Positions 16,232 to 25,343 are shown, counted from the stretch's first letter. The stretch is DNA of 64,000 nucleotides from Ferdinandcohnia sp047238305 (GCF_047238305.1 NZ_JBDFMO010000001.1:868001-932000), one strand, 5' to 3'. Program-made: numbers and translations. The notes: generated by a model not told the origin, from the sequence alone.

Positions 16232-18420
16232 TTATTTTCTTCACCACTTCCTAAATTTTTTAATAAATTTATTATTCCTTTTTCATCTTTATTTTCATAC
16301 GGGACATGCATTTTAATATCTATAATCTCTGCCGATTTAGTCGGGTTATTTGGTTTTAGAGTATCATTCCAGGCCTGCTTCTTTCTTAAAGTCTCTTTTT
16401 CGATACCCCGATTTTTCCTAATATCTTTTGTTTTACTATGCTTACTTTGCCCTGGAATTTGAGCGTTATTTGTTTTAGTTGACTCCTCTTCAATGATAGC
16501 CTCAACCTGTGCATCAGTATCTGCTGACATTTGCCTCTGTTCTCCTTTCAAAAGTTCTTCTTTAACGAATTTGTCTTCATAATACTCTAGTAAATCTTCA
16601 ACTCTCGGTGTAACTTCCTCACCGTCATGAAGACTATCAGTCATGTCGAACCTTTCAAACTCTCCATCAGGTTTAAGAAAATAAATATTATTAATATTTC
16701 TTGGATCATAAGAGACTGTAATAGTCTTACTCCCTTTTATTAGAGCCGCTTCAAACCACTCATTTTTTATAGCATATTCAGAGGAATAATACCGACGGTT
16801 AAAATATACCCCCGCTTCCCTTATTGATGCATTACCACTGGGCATTAGATGCAAACGAACTAAGTCTCTACTTATTTCTTTTAGGTGTCCATACCTATTT
16901 TTAATACCCCATTCCCATAAATTTAATGGAGTAGGCGTTATATTATCCTTTATCATGTCTGGTGAAAGAGGATAATCTTTTAAAAGTTTTTTGTTATGCT
17001 CAATAATCGAAAGAACCATTATTTTCTCGAATGATTTCAATGTGAGTTTTGCATCTAGCCTGTAATCTTTGCTACCTCTTTCTTTGTAATTTTTATGTAC
17101 AGCTCCTGGAATCCATTTTTTTATTTTTGTATTGATAGTTCGAAAATGTTGCTCAATAATACCTTTTAAATCAGCTCTATATGGAGGAGTATTCTTAACA
17201 AATATCCCAAGTCCATCAATATAATTTTCTATATTGCCACTTTCTAGTTCCCCTCTATCAGCAGTAATAGAGGAAGGTAAATAATGGGCTGGCCAGTCAC
17301 TTGAACCAATATTATTTATCCCCAAAGATTGACAATACTCTTTCTTATTAAGAGAACAATTTTCTAATGCCATCATTGCACCAATCCATGATGGCCCCTC
17401 TAAGCCAACATATAATCCAACCACCATTCTCGAAAAAACATCCTTTACACAATAAACAACTGGTCTGCCAATGATCCTGTTCCGTGCTAGTGAACTAACA
17501 AGATACACATCAGCAACAGTTGCATCAATTTCAAAAATTGCACCTGGACCAGCCGCCCGTTTAGTTGCATTCCCTGTTTTCGCTCTATAATTTAACAAGT
17601 AATCTTTTTCCCCAAACTTCATCATTAATTTATCTTTTACGCTATATTCTTTATTAAACCAGTATACGAATTGTCTGTACGTTGGTGCTTCCTCTTCTTT
17701 GGGAAGTATGTGGCTTTTCACATTATTTACTATGTGATATCCTTGGTGATAAAAGTTTTTCAACATTTGGTCGTGTGTAAACTTTAAATCAGGAACTTCA
17801 GCTTTTTCATAATATAATCGAATAGCTATTTTAAAAATTTTTTTATCAGCCTCAGTTACATTTACACCAATTAAGGTTATATCTTCTTGTGTTTTCTTTG
17901 GTGGCCTTCCTACTTTTTTATCGCCCAATTTTTTTTCTTTTCCGGGACCACCACTATTTACATACATTGGTAATAGCGCATTTTTCACTTTTCCAAAAGC
18001 CCAATATTGTTTCATTTTTTTATATATCCATTTCTTCTTTATACCGTGTTTTCTAATTAGTTCATTTACTAATTCACCTCTGTAATTTCGGTCATATATC
18101 TGTGGTTCTAGTTGCAAAACGGGCTCTAGGATTTCCCACGCTTCGTCCCTTTCTATAGAATGCTTTTGAAGATACTCTTGTTCAGGAAAAAGTAATTTAA
18201 TAAATGGTTCTTTCGATAATTTCCTTACAAAAGGGGTTTCAAGCGCCTCAATAATTTCACTATATGTTCTCCATATTGGCATCTGTTGCTTTTTCTCTCC
18301 AATTTTAGTTACTACAACATATTCTAAATTAGGAGATATCCATAATACCCTTTCAAGAAAAAGATGTTTATTCTCCTCATCAGACCATTCTATTATTGAA
18401 TTCACCGAGATTTCATTCAT
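16228..18420 (-). CDS. tnsB: TnsB, DDE transposase of a Tn7-like element
   Basis: 730 residues (Tn7 TnsB is 702). It binds the transposon ends and makes the 3' cuts and strand transfers. The retroviral-integrase-like core has Asp near residue 296 (FEIDAT), Asp near 386 (TADRGELE) and Glu near 422 (GIIEQHF), giving the typical 35-residue spacing between the second Asp and the Glu. N-terminal helix-turn-helix regions (ELIRKHGIKKKWIYKKMKQY) should bind the end repeats at 19498-19576. A Mu-type C-terminal domain and a lysine/asparagine-rich tail contact TnsC. It overlaps tnsA by ATGA. Confidence 0.95.
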   Translation of the reverse strand: MNEISVNSIIEWSDEENKHLFLERVLWISPNLEYVVVTKIGEKKQQMPIWRTYSEIIEALETPFVRKLSKEPFIKLLFPEQEYLQKHSIERDEAWEILEPVLQLEPQIYDRNYRGELVNELIRKHGIKKKWIYKKMKQYWAFGKVKNALLPMYVNSGGPGKEKKLGDKKVGRPPKKTQEDITLIGVNVTEADKKIFKIAIRLYYEKAEVPDLKFTHDQMLKNFYHQGYHIVNNVKSHILPKEEEAPTYRQFVYWFNKEYSVKDKLMMKFGEKDYLLNYRAKTGNATKRAAGPGAIFEIDATVADVYLVSSLARNRIIGRPVVYCVKDVFSRMVVGLYVGLEGPSWIGAMMALENCSLNKKEYCQSLGINNIGSSDWPAHYLPSSITADRGELESGNIENYIDGLGIFVKNTPPYRADLKGIIEQHFRTINTKIKKWIPGAVHKNYKERGSKDYRLDAKLTLKSFEKIMVLSIIEHNKKLLKDYPLSPDMIKDNITPTPLNLWEWGIKNRYGHLKEISRDLVRLHLMPSGNASIREAGVYFNRRYYSSEYAIKNEWFEAALIKGSKTITVSYDPRNINNIYFLKPDGEFERFDMTDSLHDGEEVTPRVEDLLEYYEDKFVKEELLKGEQRQMSADTDAQVEAIIEEESTKTNNAQIPGQSKHSKTKDIRKNRGIEKETLRKKQAWNDTLKPNNPTKSAEIIDIKMHVPYENKDEKGIINLLKNLGSGEENK

Positions 18421-19256
18421 CCGAACATCTCCTTACCTTTATATAATTGACTTCTATTATTAATTGATAAATTGACCTTTTTTGTTGGGTTGATTTCCTG
18501 TTCCATATCGGCTAGCCAATACTTATTTGCAATTAAATATTTTACGATAAATAAGCACGTCCCTAGCTCAAATCCAAATTTTTCATCACATTGTAATGCA
18601 ACCATTGATAAGGGTTCCTTAGAAGTTGAGATTTCATTAAATAATGTTGGTGCAATCCTATGAACTATTTTTTCATTCAAACCTGAATAGCTTAAATACT
18701 TCGCGTTATAAATCAAATCCATATTCTTTATAAATATTTCAGAAAAATCTTTATCTGTTACAATGCCCCAATCAATTCCTAGTTCTTTGTAAAACTGTTG
18801 TTCTATTGCAAATTTTTCACCCTCTCTTTTCTTTAAATTACTAGCAGGTTTTATTTGCCTTGCCTTATACCCAATTCCCTTTTCTGTCTTTACTGTTATA
18901 AAAAAGTCTGTTGTCATTACAACAAATTCATTTGATTTTGGATCAGTTGGATGCTTAACACCTAAAAACTCTGCAATTTCTAATGTTCTTTCTATAGGAA
19001 GGAGTGGATACTGTTCCCTTATATCAATTACAGAGTCAGACCATTCTAAAGTAAAAAAATAATGTAATTCTAGGTCAGATAGTACATGATGAATTCTTTC
19101 TGTCTTCCATCCTTTAGACCTAGTTACCATCCCCTTTGAAGGAACATCATGAATAGTTAACCAGGGTTTATAATTGGAACCCTCTCCTTTTCCACGCCCT
19201 TCTTTTATCCACCGACTTATTTGGTCCTGATTAGTTTCTCTTTTTCTTTTAGCCAC
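18417..19256 (-). CDS. tnsA: TnsA endonuclease of a Tn7-like transposon
   Basis: 279 residues from the GTG at 19256, which has AGGAGA six bases upstream; a TTG nine codons earlier has no binding site. TnsA cuts the 5' ends so that, together with TnsB, the element moves by cut-and-paste. The catalytic set is intact and at nearly the E. coli TnsA positions: E63 (SDLELHY), D117 (MTTDFFI), Q134 and K136 (ARQIKPA). The C-terminal winged-helix part (about 160-270) binds TnsC. First gene of the operon; its leader contains a perfect 40-bp palindrome. Confidence 0.95.
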   Translation of the reverse strand: MAKRKRETNQDQISRWIKEGRGKGEGSNYKPWLTIHDVPSKGMVTRSKGWKTERIHHVLSDLELHYFFTLEWSDSVIDIREQYPLLPIERTLEIAEFLGVKHPTDPKSNEFVVMTTDFFITVKTEKGIGYKARQIKPASNLKKREGEKFAIEQQFYKELGIDWGIVTDKDFSEIFIKNMDLIYNAKYLSYSGLNEKIVHRIAPTLFNEISTSKEPLSMVALQCDEKFGFELGTCLFIVKYLIANKYWLADMEQEINPTKKVNLSINNRSQLYKGKEMFG

Positions 19257-19301
19257 ATTTATTCTCCTTTTAAGTTCTGTCAATCCCTTGCTAGGTATAG
19301 G

Positions 19302-19341
19302 TTCTTTGTATAGAGTCTAATATTAGACTCTATACAAAGAA
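19302..19341. promoter_or_regulatory. Perfect 40-bp palindrome upstream of tnsA, likely operator or promoter
   Basis: The half-site TTCTTTGTATAGAGTCTAAT is followed immediately by its exact reverse complement, centred at 19321/19322 and 46 bp ahead of the tnsA start. TTGTAT and TATACA within the palindrome are 19 bp apart, the unusual spacing found in MerR-controlled promoters, so a dimeric regulator could act here. No regulator gene is adjacent. It might instead fold as an RNA hairpin in the leader. Function is inferred. Confidence 0.5.
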
Positions 19342-19375
19342 AAAAACTCTGCCCTTGTTATGGACAGAGTTTTTT
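19341..19375 (-). terminator. Bidirectional intrinsic terminator inside the transposon end
   Basis: Arms AAAAAACTCTG (19341-19351) and CAGAGTTTTTT (19365-19375) form an 11-bp stem with A/T tracts on both sides. It lies between glmS and tnsA, both on the minus strand, so it should stop glmS transcription about 230 bp into the element and shield the tns operon. Confidence 0.75.
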
Positions 19376-19497
19376 AAAAAAGTTGTTATTTTATTATTAA
19401 TGAATATTAACGTATAAATTTTCATTTTTTCACCAGAATTATTTTTTTATTAAGCATTAATATGGTAAACTTTCTTATTAATTATTCAACTAATTAA

Positions 19498-19584
19498 AAT
19501 TTACAACTTTTTTTGTTGGTTCCACTCTTTTTTTTCTAGTGTTCAACTTTTTTTGTTAGTTACCATCTTTTTTGTCTCTAAACA
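19498..19584 (-). mobile_element. glmS-proximal end of the Tn7-like transposon with four TnsB-site-like repeats
   Basis: Reading the minus strand from 19584, the terminus is TGTTTAGAGACA. Four tandem units of 19-20 bp follow: GACAAAAAAGATGGTAACT (19576-19558), AACAAAAAAAGTTGAACACT (19557-19538), AGAAAAAAAAGAGTGGAACC (19537-19518) and AACAAAAAAAGTTGTAAATT (19517-19498). They resemble the TnsB-binding sites of Tn7 (ACAA..AAG core) and their close packing resembles the Tn7 right end. The segment 19376-19497 is AT-rich without other features. The opposite end lies outside the window. Confidence 0.8.
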
Positions 19585-19608
19585 ATCCAGCCTAATAGTT
19601 TTTATTCC
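19585..19608 (-). other. attTn7 insertion point downstream of glmS
   Basis: Exactly 24 bp separate the glmS stop codon from the TGT terminus, matching the Tn7 rule of insertion about 25 bp past glmS. The five bases next to the element (ATCCA on the plus strand, 19585-19589) should be the target duplication; the partner copy would be beyond the left edge. Confidence 0.75.
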
Positions 19609-21411
19609 TTATTCCACCGTTACGCTTTTCGCTAAATTCCGTGGCTTATCAACGTCACAGTCACGGTGAAGTGCTGCATAATAAGAGATAAGCTGTAATG
19701 GAATGACAGAGATTAGTGGTGTTAACATTTCGTTAACAGCCGGGAGCACATAACGGTCTTCGTCTGTTTCTAAGCCCTTCATAGAAATGATACATGGATG
19801 TGCACCGCGCGCAACGACCTCTTTGACATTCCCACGAATGCTTAGGTTCACATGCTCTTGTGTAGCTAGAGCGATAACCGGCGTTCCTTCTTCGATTAAG
19901 GCAATTGTTCCGTGCTTTAATTCTCCTCCAGCAAAACCTTCTGCTTGGATATAGGAGATTTCTTTTAGCTTTAAGGCACCCTCTAAGCCTACAAAGAAGT
20001 CCATCGCACGACCGATGAAGAAGCAGTTACGAGTGGTTGTGAAATACTCCCACGCGATTGCTTCCATTACTTCTTTGTCATCACAAAGAGCCTCCATGCT
20101 GTTTGCGATCATACCAAGCTCTTTGACCAGGTCCATACCCACCATTATTCCCTTTGATTCTGCTGTTACGTAGGCAAGGATTGCAAGTACGGCTAACTGG
20201 GCAGTGTATGCCTTTGTTGATGCCACTGCAATCTCAGGACCTGCATGTAATAACAATGTGTAGTCGGCTTCACGAGAAAGTGTTGAACCAGGGACATTCG
20301 TAATCGTAATGGCTTTGTGACCCATTTCTTTTACATGCACCAGCACAGCACGGCTGTCTGCAGTTTCCCCGCTTTGTGAAATAAAGATGAATAGTGGTTT
20401 CTCAGATAGTAGCGGCATATTATAAGAGAATTCGCTAGAAATATGAACCTCTACTGGAATGTGCGCCATTTTTTCAATGAACTGCTTCCCAACAAGACCA
20501 GCATGATAACTAGTTCCAGCAGCAATGATGTAGATACGGTCTGCTCCCTTCATTGCTTCGACAATACAAGGATCAATTGACAATGTACCATTATCGTTTT
20601 GATATTCTTGAACAATCTTTCTCATTACCAAAGGCTGTTCGTCAATTTCCTTTAACATATAGTGTGGGTAGGTTCCCTTTTCAATATCACTTGCATCTAG
20701 CTCTGCTGTATATGGATCACGGTTGATTGTTTCACCCGCTAAATTTTTGATTGTAACTGACTCTTTTTTAACAATGACAATTTCTTTATCCATTAACTCG
20801 ATATATTGATCGGTTACCTGAAGCATGGCCATTGCATCACTTGCTACTACATTAAAGTTGTCACCAAGACCAACAAGTAGTGGACTTTTGTTTTTCGCAA
20901 CATAGATTGTTTCGCTGTTTTGCTCATCTAGCATTGCAATTGCATAGGATCCCTTTAGAAGGCTTAACGTCTTACGAAATGCCTCTTCTACTTCAAGTCC
21001 CTGTTTTACGAATTGCTCTAGTACTTGAACAACGACCTCAGTATCCGTATCACTTTTTAACTCAACGTTTTGTAAATACTCGTCCTTAAGCTGAGTGTAG
21101 TTTTCAATGACTCCATTATGAACAAGTGTGAATCGTTCAGATGTTGCCTGATGAGGGTGTGCATTGACTTTACTTGGCACTCCATGTGTCGCCCAACGTG
21201 TATGGCCAATCCCTGCTGTAGCAAACAAACTTTGATCTACAGCCTCACGAAGCGTTGCAATACGACCTTTTTCTTTAAAAACATGAACACCTTCATCATT
21301 CATCACTGCAATTCCAGCTGAATCATATCCACGATACTCGAGCTTTTCTAGTCCCTTTAACAAAATTTCCTTAGAGTCTTTTTGTCCAATAAAACCCACA
21401 ATTCCGCACAT
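19609..21411 (-). CDS. glmS: Glutamine-fructose-6-phosphate aminotransferase (isomerizing)
   Basis: 600 residues, the standard Bacillus length. It makes glucosamine-6-phosphate from fructose-6-phosphate and glutamine, the first step toward UDP-GlcNAc for the cell wall. Class II glutaminase domain with nucleophile Cys2 (MCGIVGFIG), then two SIS sugar-isomerase domains (ISQSGETADS, ASTKAYTAQ) and the C-terminal catalytic lysine in RNLAKSVTVE. The last codons are also the TnsD recognition region of attTn7, and the Tn7-like element sits 24 bp downstream. GGGAGGAAA precedes the ATG. Controlled by the self-cleaving ribozyme in its leader. Confidence 0.98.
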   Translation of the reverse strand: MCGIVGFIGQKDSKEILLKGLEKLEYRGYDSAGIAVMNDEGVHVFKEKGRIATLREAVDQSLFATAGIGHTRWATHGVPSKVNAHPHQATSERFTLVHNGVIENYTQLKDEYLQNVELKSDTDTEVVVQVLEQFVKQGLEVEEAFRKTLSLLKGSYAIAMLDEQNSETIYVAKNKSPLLVGLGDNFNVVASDAMAMLQVTDQYIELMDKEIVIVKKESVTIKNLAGETINRDPYTAELDASDIEKGTYPHYMLKEIDEQPLVMRKIVQEYQNDNGTLSIDPCIVEAMKGADRIYIIAAGTSYHAGLVGKQFIEKMAHIPVEVHISSEFSYNMPLLSEKPLFIFISQSGETADSRAVLVHVKEMGHKAITITNVPGSTLSREADYTLLLHAGPEIAVASTKAYTAQLAVLAILAYVTAESKGIMVGMDLVKELGMIANSMEALCDDKEVMEAIAWEYFTTTRNCFFIGRAMDFFVGLEGALKLKEISYIQAEGFAGGELKHGTIALIEEGTPVIALATQEHVNLSIRGNVKEVVARGAHPCIISMKGLETDEDRYVLPAVNEMLTPLISVIPLQLISYYAALHRDCDVDKPRNLAKSVTVE

Positions 21412-21510
21412 AAATTAAGTTTCCTCCCTAAAAAAGGGAACAAGAAAGCACGGGGCTTACTTGCCCCTTTTTTTCCGTATTTATCTGTTTACTCAATCAT
21501 ATCCTTTCGT

Positions 21511-21680
21511 TTGTGCAGAGAGTCACCCCTCTGTTTTACCGATAGGAATTGCGGTCGTGATTGATTACAACCGGGAGGCATCCGCCGAAATTTCGATAAA
21601 CCTCCTCCTCGTCAACTAAACCTGTAACAATAGCCTATGCTTTGTTACTATTTCCGTTCATGGTTTAGTTCTGGCGCTTT
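21511..21680 (-). ncRNA. glmS ribozyme: glmS glucosamine-6-phosphate-activated ribozyme
   Basis: The leader shows the family's conserved parts in order on the minus strand: AAAGCGCCAG at the cleavage site (cut between A at 21678 and G at 21677), then ACGAGGAGGAGG, ATCGAAATTTCGGCGGATGC and CCTCCCGG. Next come a variable hairpin and the P4 stem CAGAGGGGTGACTCTCTG (21518-21535). When glucosamine-6-phosphate accumulates, self-cleavage exposes the mRNA to degradation and lowers GlmS. Between the ribozyme and the glmS start lies another hairpin of GGGGC/GCCCC near 21450-21470. Confidence 0.95.
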
Positions 21681-21738
21681 AAAAATGATTATTAATGATC
21701 AGTCTTATCCCTCCTCCACAATAAAAAGAACAAGAACA

Positions 21739-21767
21739 ATATTACACAGAAAATCCAAAATCGTCAA
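21739..21767 (-). promoter_or_regulatory. Sigma-A promoter of glmS
   Basis: TTGACG (21767-21762) and TAATAT (21744-21739) are separated by exactly 17 bp and lie about 60 bp upstream of the ribozyme cleavage site. Confidence 0.75.
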
Positions 21768-21804
21768 TAAAACATGGAATAACTTTTCCATGTATACTAA
21801 AAAA

Positions 21805-21843
21805 ATATGCAAACGTGGAACAGGTTGTGCCAAGTTTGCATAT
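21805..21843 (-). terminator. Intrinsic terminator of glmM
   Basis: Arms ATATGCAAAC (21805-21814) and GTTTGCATAT (21834-21843) form a stem followed on the minus strand by seven T residues. It separates glmM from glmS, so glmS depends on its own promoter. Confidence 0.85.
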
Positions 21844-21862
21844 TTTTAATCAAATTGTATAA

Positions 21863-23209
21863 TTACTCCGCACCCATTTCTGTTTTTACAACAGCTACGA
21901 TACGGTCTACATATTCTTTACATTGCTCTTCGGTTGGAGCTTCCGCCATTACCCTTACTAAAGGCTCAGTTCCTGAAGGTCGTACCAAGATGCGACCATT
22001 TCCATTCATTTCAGCTTCTACCTGTTCGATAACCCCTTTGATTACCGGATTATCTGTAACATGGTATTTATCCGTAACCTTCACATTCACCAATAGCTGC
22101 GGGAACTTTTTCATTTCACTTGCAAGCTCTGATAGAGGTTTCTTTGTGCTCTTCATGATATTCACTAATTGCAGACCTGTTAATAGCCCATCACCAGTTG
22201 TATTGTAATCTAGGAAGATGATATGTCCTGATTGTTCCCCGCCTAGGATGTATCCACTCTTCTTCATTTCCTCTACAACATAGCGGTCACCAACAGCCGT
22301 TTGCACACTCGCAATATCATTCTCTTCCAAAGCTTTATAGAAGCCTAAATTACTCATTACCGTTGAAACCACTGTTTGTTGCTTTAATCGACCTTGTTCT
22401 TTCATATGCTTTGCACAAATATACATGATTTGGTCGCCATCAACGATATCGCCATTCTCATCAATTGCAATAAGACGGTCACCATCACCATCAAATGCCA
22501 ATCCAACATCTGCACCTTTCTCTTTTAAGAAGGCTGCTAGTGCTTCTGGATGCGTAGAACCTACGCCATCGTTGATATTTAGACCGTTTGGAGAAGTCCC
22601 CATTGTTGAAATATCTGCATCTAGGTCAGCAAATAAATGCGTAGCAAGGGAAGATGTTGCCCCGTGAGCGCAATCTAATGCCACATGGATACCTGTGAAA
22701 TCCTCTTCCACTGTTTGTTTTAAGAATTGAAGGTATTTTTGACCACCCTCAAAATAGTCATTCACTAGCCCTAGCTCAGCCCCAACTGGACGTGGAAGCT
22801 GATCCTCAGGTAAATCTAATAATGCTTCAATTTCATTTTCCTGTTCATCAGAAAGCTTAAATCCATCTGGACCAAAGAACTTAATTCCATTGTCCTGGAC
22901 TGGATTATGTGAAGCAGATATCATTACGCCTGCCTCAGCTCCCAATGCCTTAGTTAAATACGCTACACCTGGAGTTGAGATAACACCTAAACGCATAACC
23001 TCTGCTCCAATGGATAAAAGACCTGCTACAAGCGCCCCTTCTAGCATATGACCTGAAATTCGGGTGTCGCGCCCAATTAGAACCTTTGGTCTTTCTTTAT
23101 CCTTTGTTAACACATAACCTCCAAATCTTCCAACCTTAAATGCAAGCTCTGGCGTTAATTCGCTATTTGCAACACCACGTACACCATCTGTACCAAAATA
23201 TTTTCCCAT
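21863..23209 (-). CDS. glmM: Phosphoglucosamine mutase
   Basis: 448 residues from the ATG at 23209 (MGKYFGTDGVRG), identical in length to B. subtilis GlmM; AAGGAGAGATC is upstream. It converts glucosamine-6-phosphate, the GlmS product, to glucosamine-1-phosphate. The active-site phosphoserine motif is SASHNPVQDNG, the metal-binding loop DGDGDR, and the sugar-phosphate loop RPSGTEPLVRVM. It follows cdaR by 32 bp in the cdaA-cdaR-glmM operon. In related species GlmM also binds and restrains CdaA, linking c-di-AMP to wall precursor synthesis. Confidence 0.98.
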   Translation of the reverse strand: MGKYFGTDGVRGVANSELTPELAFKVGRFGGYVLTKDKERPKVLIGRDTRISGHMLEGALVAGLLSIGAEVMRLGVISTPGVAYLTKALGAEAGVMISASHNPVQDNGIKFFGPDGFKLSDEQENEIEALLDLPEDQLPRPVGAELGLVNDYFEGGQKYLQFLKQTVEEDFTGIHVALDCAHGATSSLATHLFADLDADISTMGTSPNGLNINDGVGSTHPEALAAFLKEKGADVGLAFDGDGDRLIAIDENGDIVDGDQIMYICAKHMKEQGRLKQQTVVSTVMSNLGFYKALEENDIASVQTAVGDRYVVEEMKKSGYILGGEQSGHIIFLDYNTTGDGLLTGLQLVNIMKSTKKPLSELASEMKKFPQLLVNVKVTDKYHVTDNPVIKGVIEQVEAEMNGNGRILVRPSGTEPLVRVMAEAPTEEQCKEYVDRIVAVVKTEMGAE

Positions 23210-23241
23210 TTTAAATGATCTCTCCTTTTGCAGATACTTCC

Positions 23242-24480
23242 TTACCCTTCTATTTCGGTGATTCGTATCTTTGCCTTTTCTTGAGGTAATGCCCATTTCA
23301 CATTATCTGGGCCTTTCACATTTATATCTACATCGTGTTCACCAATTCCTAGGTCAGTTACATCGATAAATACATCAAGGTTAGTAGGACTTGTCCCTTC
23401 TATGACACTTGGTGCACCTTGAATTTCTAAATCAAGGGTTCCAGCTTCAGGATTTAAAAAAGTTAGTGTATATTGGGCTCCTAATCCTTGGCTTCTAATT
23501 GATAAATCTGGGAAGGTTTCCGATATCTCCGCTTCGACATCGACTATTACTTCAATTTCCTGTGGGGATACCTGTATAACCCCTTTCGGAATCGGAACCT
23601 TCACTTTAATTGTTGAATCTTCTTTAATTTTATCAAGGTCAATCTCACCTTCAATAGATGAGATGGCATCGATGACCTCTTTTGGACCAAATATTGTAAC
23701 CTCATTTGGGGTTGGCGTGATATTGACTAAACTCAACCCATCCGCCAGCTTTCCTTTTTGTTTAAGGGTAAATGATACGGATTTATTCGGACTTTTAATT
23801 GGAACCGTGATTTCGACAATATTCGGCTCAACAGATACTGATAATACATTTTGATTTTTATCATACACAGCGACTCTTGATTCCTGTGTAAAGTTTTTAG
23901 TGACTCCCTTAAGGTCGACAACTGCTTTTACTAACGCAATTCTTTCGATTTCCTCCAGGGCTCCGGTAATTTTAACAACGCGAGGCGAAACTACTGGTTG
24001 TTCAATCGTATATCCTTCTGCTACTTGATCGCGGTTAACAAAGTCAACTTCAACAGGGAATTCCTTTGTCACCTTTTCCTGAATAACGACGGTAATTTCT
24101 GCAGGGTCAATTTTCACTTTAATTTTATCAGATATATTTCGGTATTGTAGCTTTACCTTATGAGTACCAACAGATAACTGAGTAAGATCTGCATATACTT
24201 CAATTTCCTTTTGAAGACCTTCCCTTTTTGTAACACCGGAAGGACCCTCAATTGTGACGTTCACATATTGCGGAACTCCCGATACCACTAGATTTTGATC
24301 ATCATAGTATGTATTGACCGGAATTTCCGTTAATGTTTCCGTGTAGTTTGAAAACAACGGCAATCCTGCAGGGCTCTTAGATGAAGGTTGATTTTCAAAG
24401 CTGACAGATGCAAATAAGAGCAAAGCAATTAATAAGGCAATAATCCGTGTAACCCAACGGTTATCCATTAATTTATCCAT
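23242..24480 (-). CDS. cdaR: CdaR, YbbR-domain regulator of the CdaA diadenylate cyclase
   Basis: 412 residues. One N-terminal membrane helix (about 10-25, VTRIIALLIALLLFASVSF) anchors the protein. Four YbbR repeats of about 80 residues follow outside the membrane, each with patterns such as EIPVNTYYDDQNLVVSGVPQ and VNVTIEGPS. The protein binds CdaA and modulates c-di-AMP production. The start overlaps the cdaA stop by 8 bp, a conserved arrangement in Firmicutes. Confidence 0.95.
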   Translation of the reverse strand: MDKLMDNRWVTRIIALLIALLLFASVSFENQPSSKSPAGLPLFSNYTETLTEIPVNTYYDDQNLVVSGVPQYVNVTIEGPSGVTKREGLQKEIEVYADLTQLSVGTHKVKLQYRNISDKIKVKIDPAEITVVIQEKVTKEFPVEVDFVNRDQVAEGYTIEQPVVSPRVVKITGALEEIERIALVKAVVDLKGVTKNFTQESRVAVYDKNQNVLSVSVEPNIVEITVPIKSPNKSVSFTLKQKGKLADGLSLVNITPTPNEVTIFGPKEVIDAISSIEGEIDLDKIKEDSTIKVKVPIPKGVIQVSPQEIEVIVDVEAEISETFPDLSIRSQGLGAQYTLTFLNPEAGTLDLEIQGAPSVIEGTSPTNLDVFIDVTDLGIGEHDVDINVKGPDNVKWALPQEKAKIRITEIEG

Positions 24481-25294
24481 TCTTTTTCCCCCTCCATTGC
24501 CAAAGTGGATGAGAGGTATTGCTTTCGTTTGTAATTAGTTCTTGTTTTAGTAAATCTCGAAATGAATCAGGCTTCAAATCACGGTGTAATTCTCCGTTCT
24601 TTGTTAATGACACACTTCCCGTTTCCTCTGATACAACGATGGTAATGCTGTCTGTTACCTCACTAATCCCAAGTGCAGCTCGGTGCCGAGTTCCTAATTC
24701 TTTTGAAATAAATGGACTCTCAGAAAGCGGTAAATAACAAGCCGCAGCCGCGACCTGATTTTTTTGAATAATAACGGCTCCATCATGTAAAGGTGTATTT
24801 GGAATGAAAATATTAATTAGTAACTCAGATGAGATCGCTGAATGAAGTGGGATTCCAGTTTCTACATAATCCCCCATTCCCGTTTGTCGCTCAACTGAAA
24901 TGAGTGCACCAATACGGCGTTTTGCCATATAATCGGTAGCTTTTGTGATTGCTTCAATTAATTTGGCCTGCTGATCATCTTCATCCGTACCACTTCTGGA
25001 GAATATTTTTCCGCGCCCCAGCTGTTCCAATGCCCTTCGCAATTCAGGCTGGAAGATGACGATAATCGCCAAGAATCCCCAATCCATTACCTGGTCCACT
25101 AACCAAAACAATGTATGTAATTCTAATAGGCTACTCAATAAGCGGATAAAAACGATTACGATAATACCCTTTAATAACTGAACAGCTTTTGTTCCGCGTA
25201 TAAGGGATAATAATTTATATATCACATACCAGACAAGGAGAACATCTAAAAAAATGCCGAGGTAACCTAGTAATGGGAGTTCATTAAATGACAT
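24473..25294 (-). CDS. cdaA: Diadenylate cyclase CdaA
   Basis: 273 residues from the ATG at 25294 (MSFNELPLLGYLG), the B. subtilis length; GAGGAAGTG precedes it. It makes the second messenger c-di-AMP from two ATP. Three N-terminal membrane helices (about 10-30, 40-55, 60-80) lead to the DAC domain with the catalytic motifs PLHDGAVII and GTRHRAALGISE. First gene of cdaA-cdaR-glmM. c-di-AMP controls potassium and osmolyte uptake and is essential in most Bacilli. Confidence 0.97.
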   Translation of the reverse strand: MSFNELPLLGYLGIFLDVLLVWYVIYKLLSLIRGTKAVQLLKGIIVIVFIRLLSSLLELHTLFWLVDQVMDWGFLAIIVIFQPELRRALEQLGRGKIFSRSGTDEDDQQAKLIEAITKATDYMAKRRIGALISVERQTGMGDYVETGIPLHSAISSELLINIFIPNTPLHDGAVIIQKNQVAAAACYLPLSESPFISKELGTRHRAALGISEVTDSITIVVSEETGSVSLTKNGELHRDLKPDSFRDLLKQELITNESNTSHPLWQWRGKKNG

Positions 25295-25343
25295 TCTCAC
25301 ACTTCCTCTATGAAATAATCCAAAAAACATAGTTAGCTATAAT

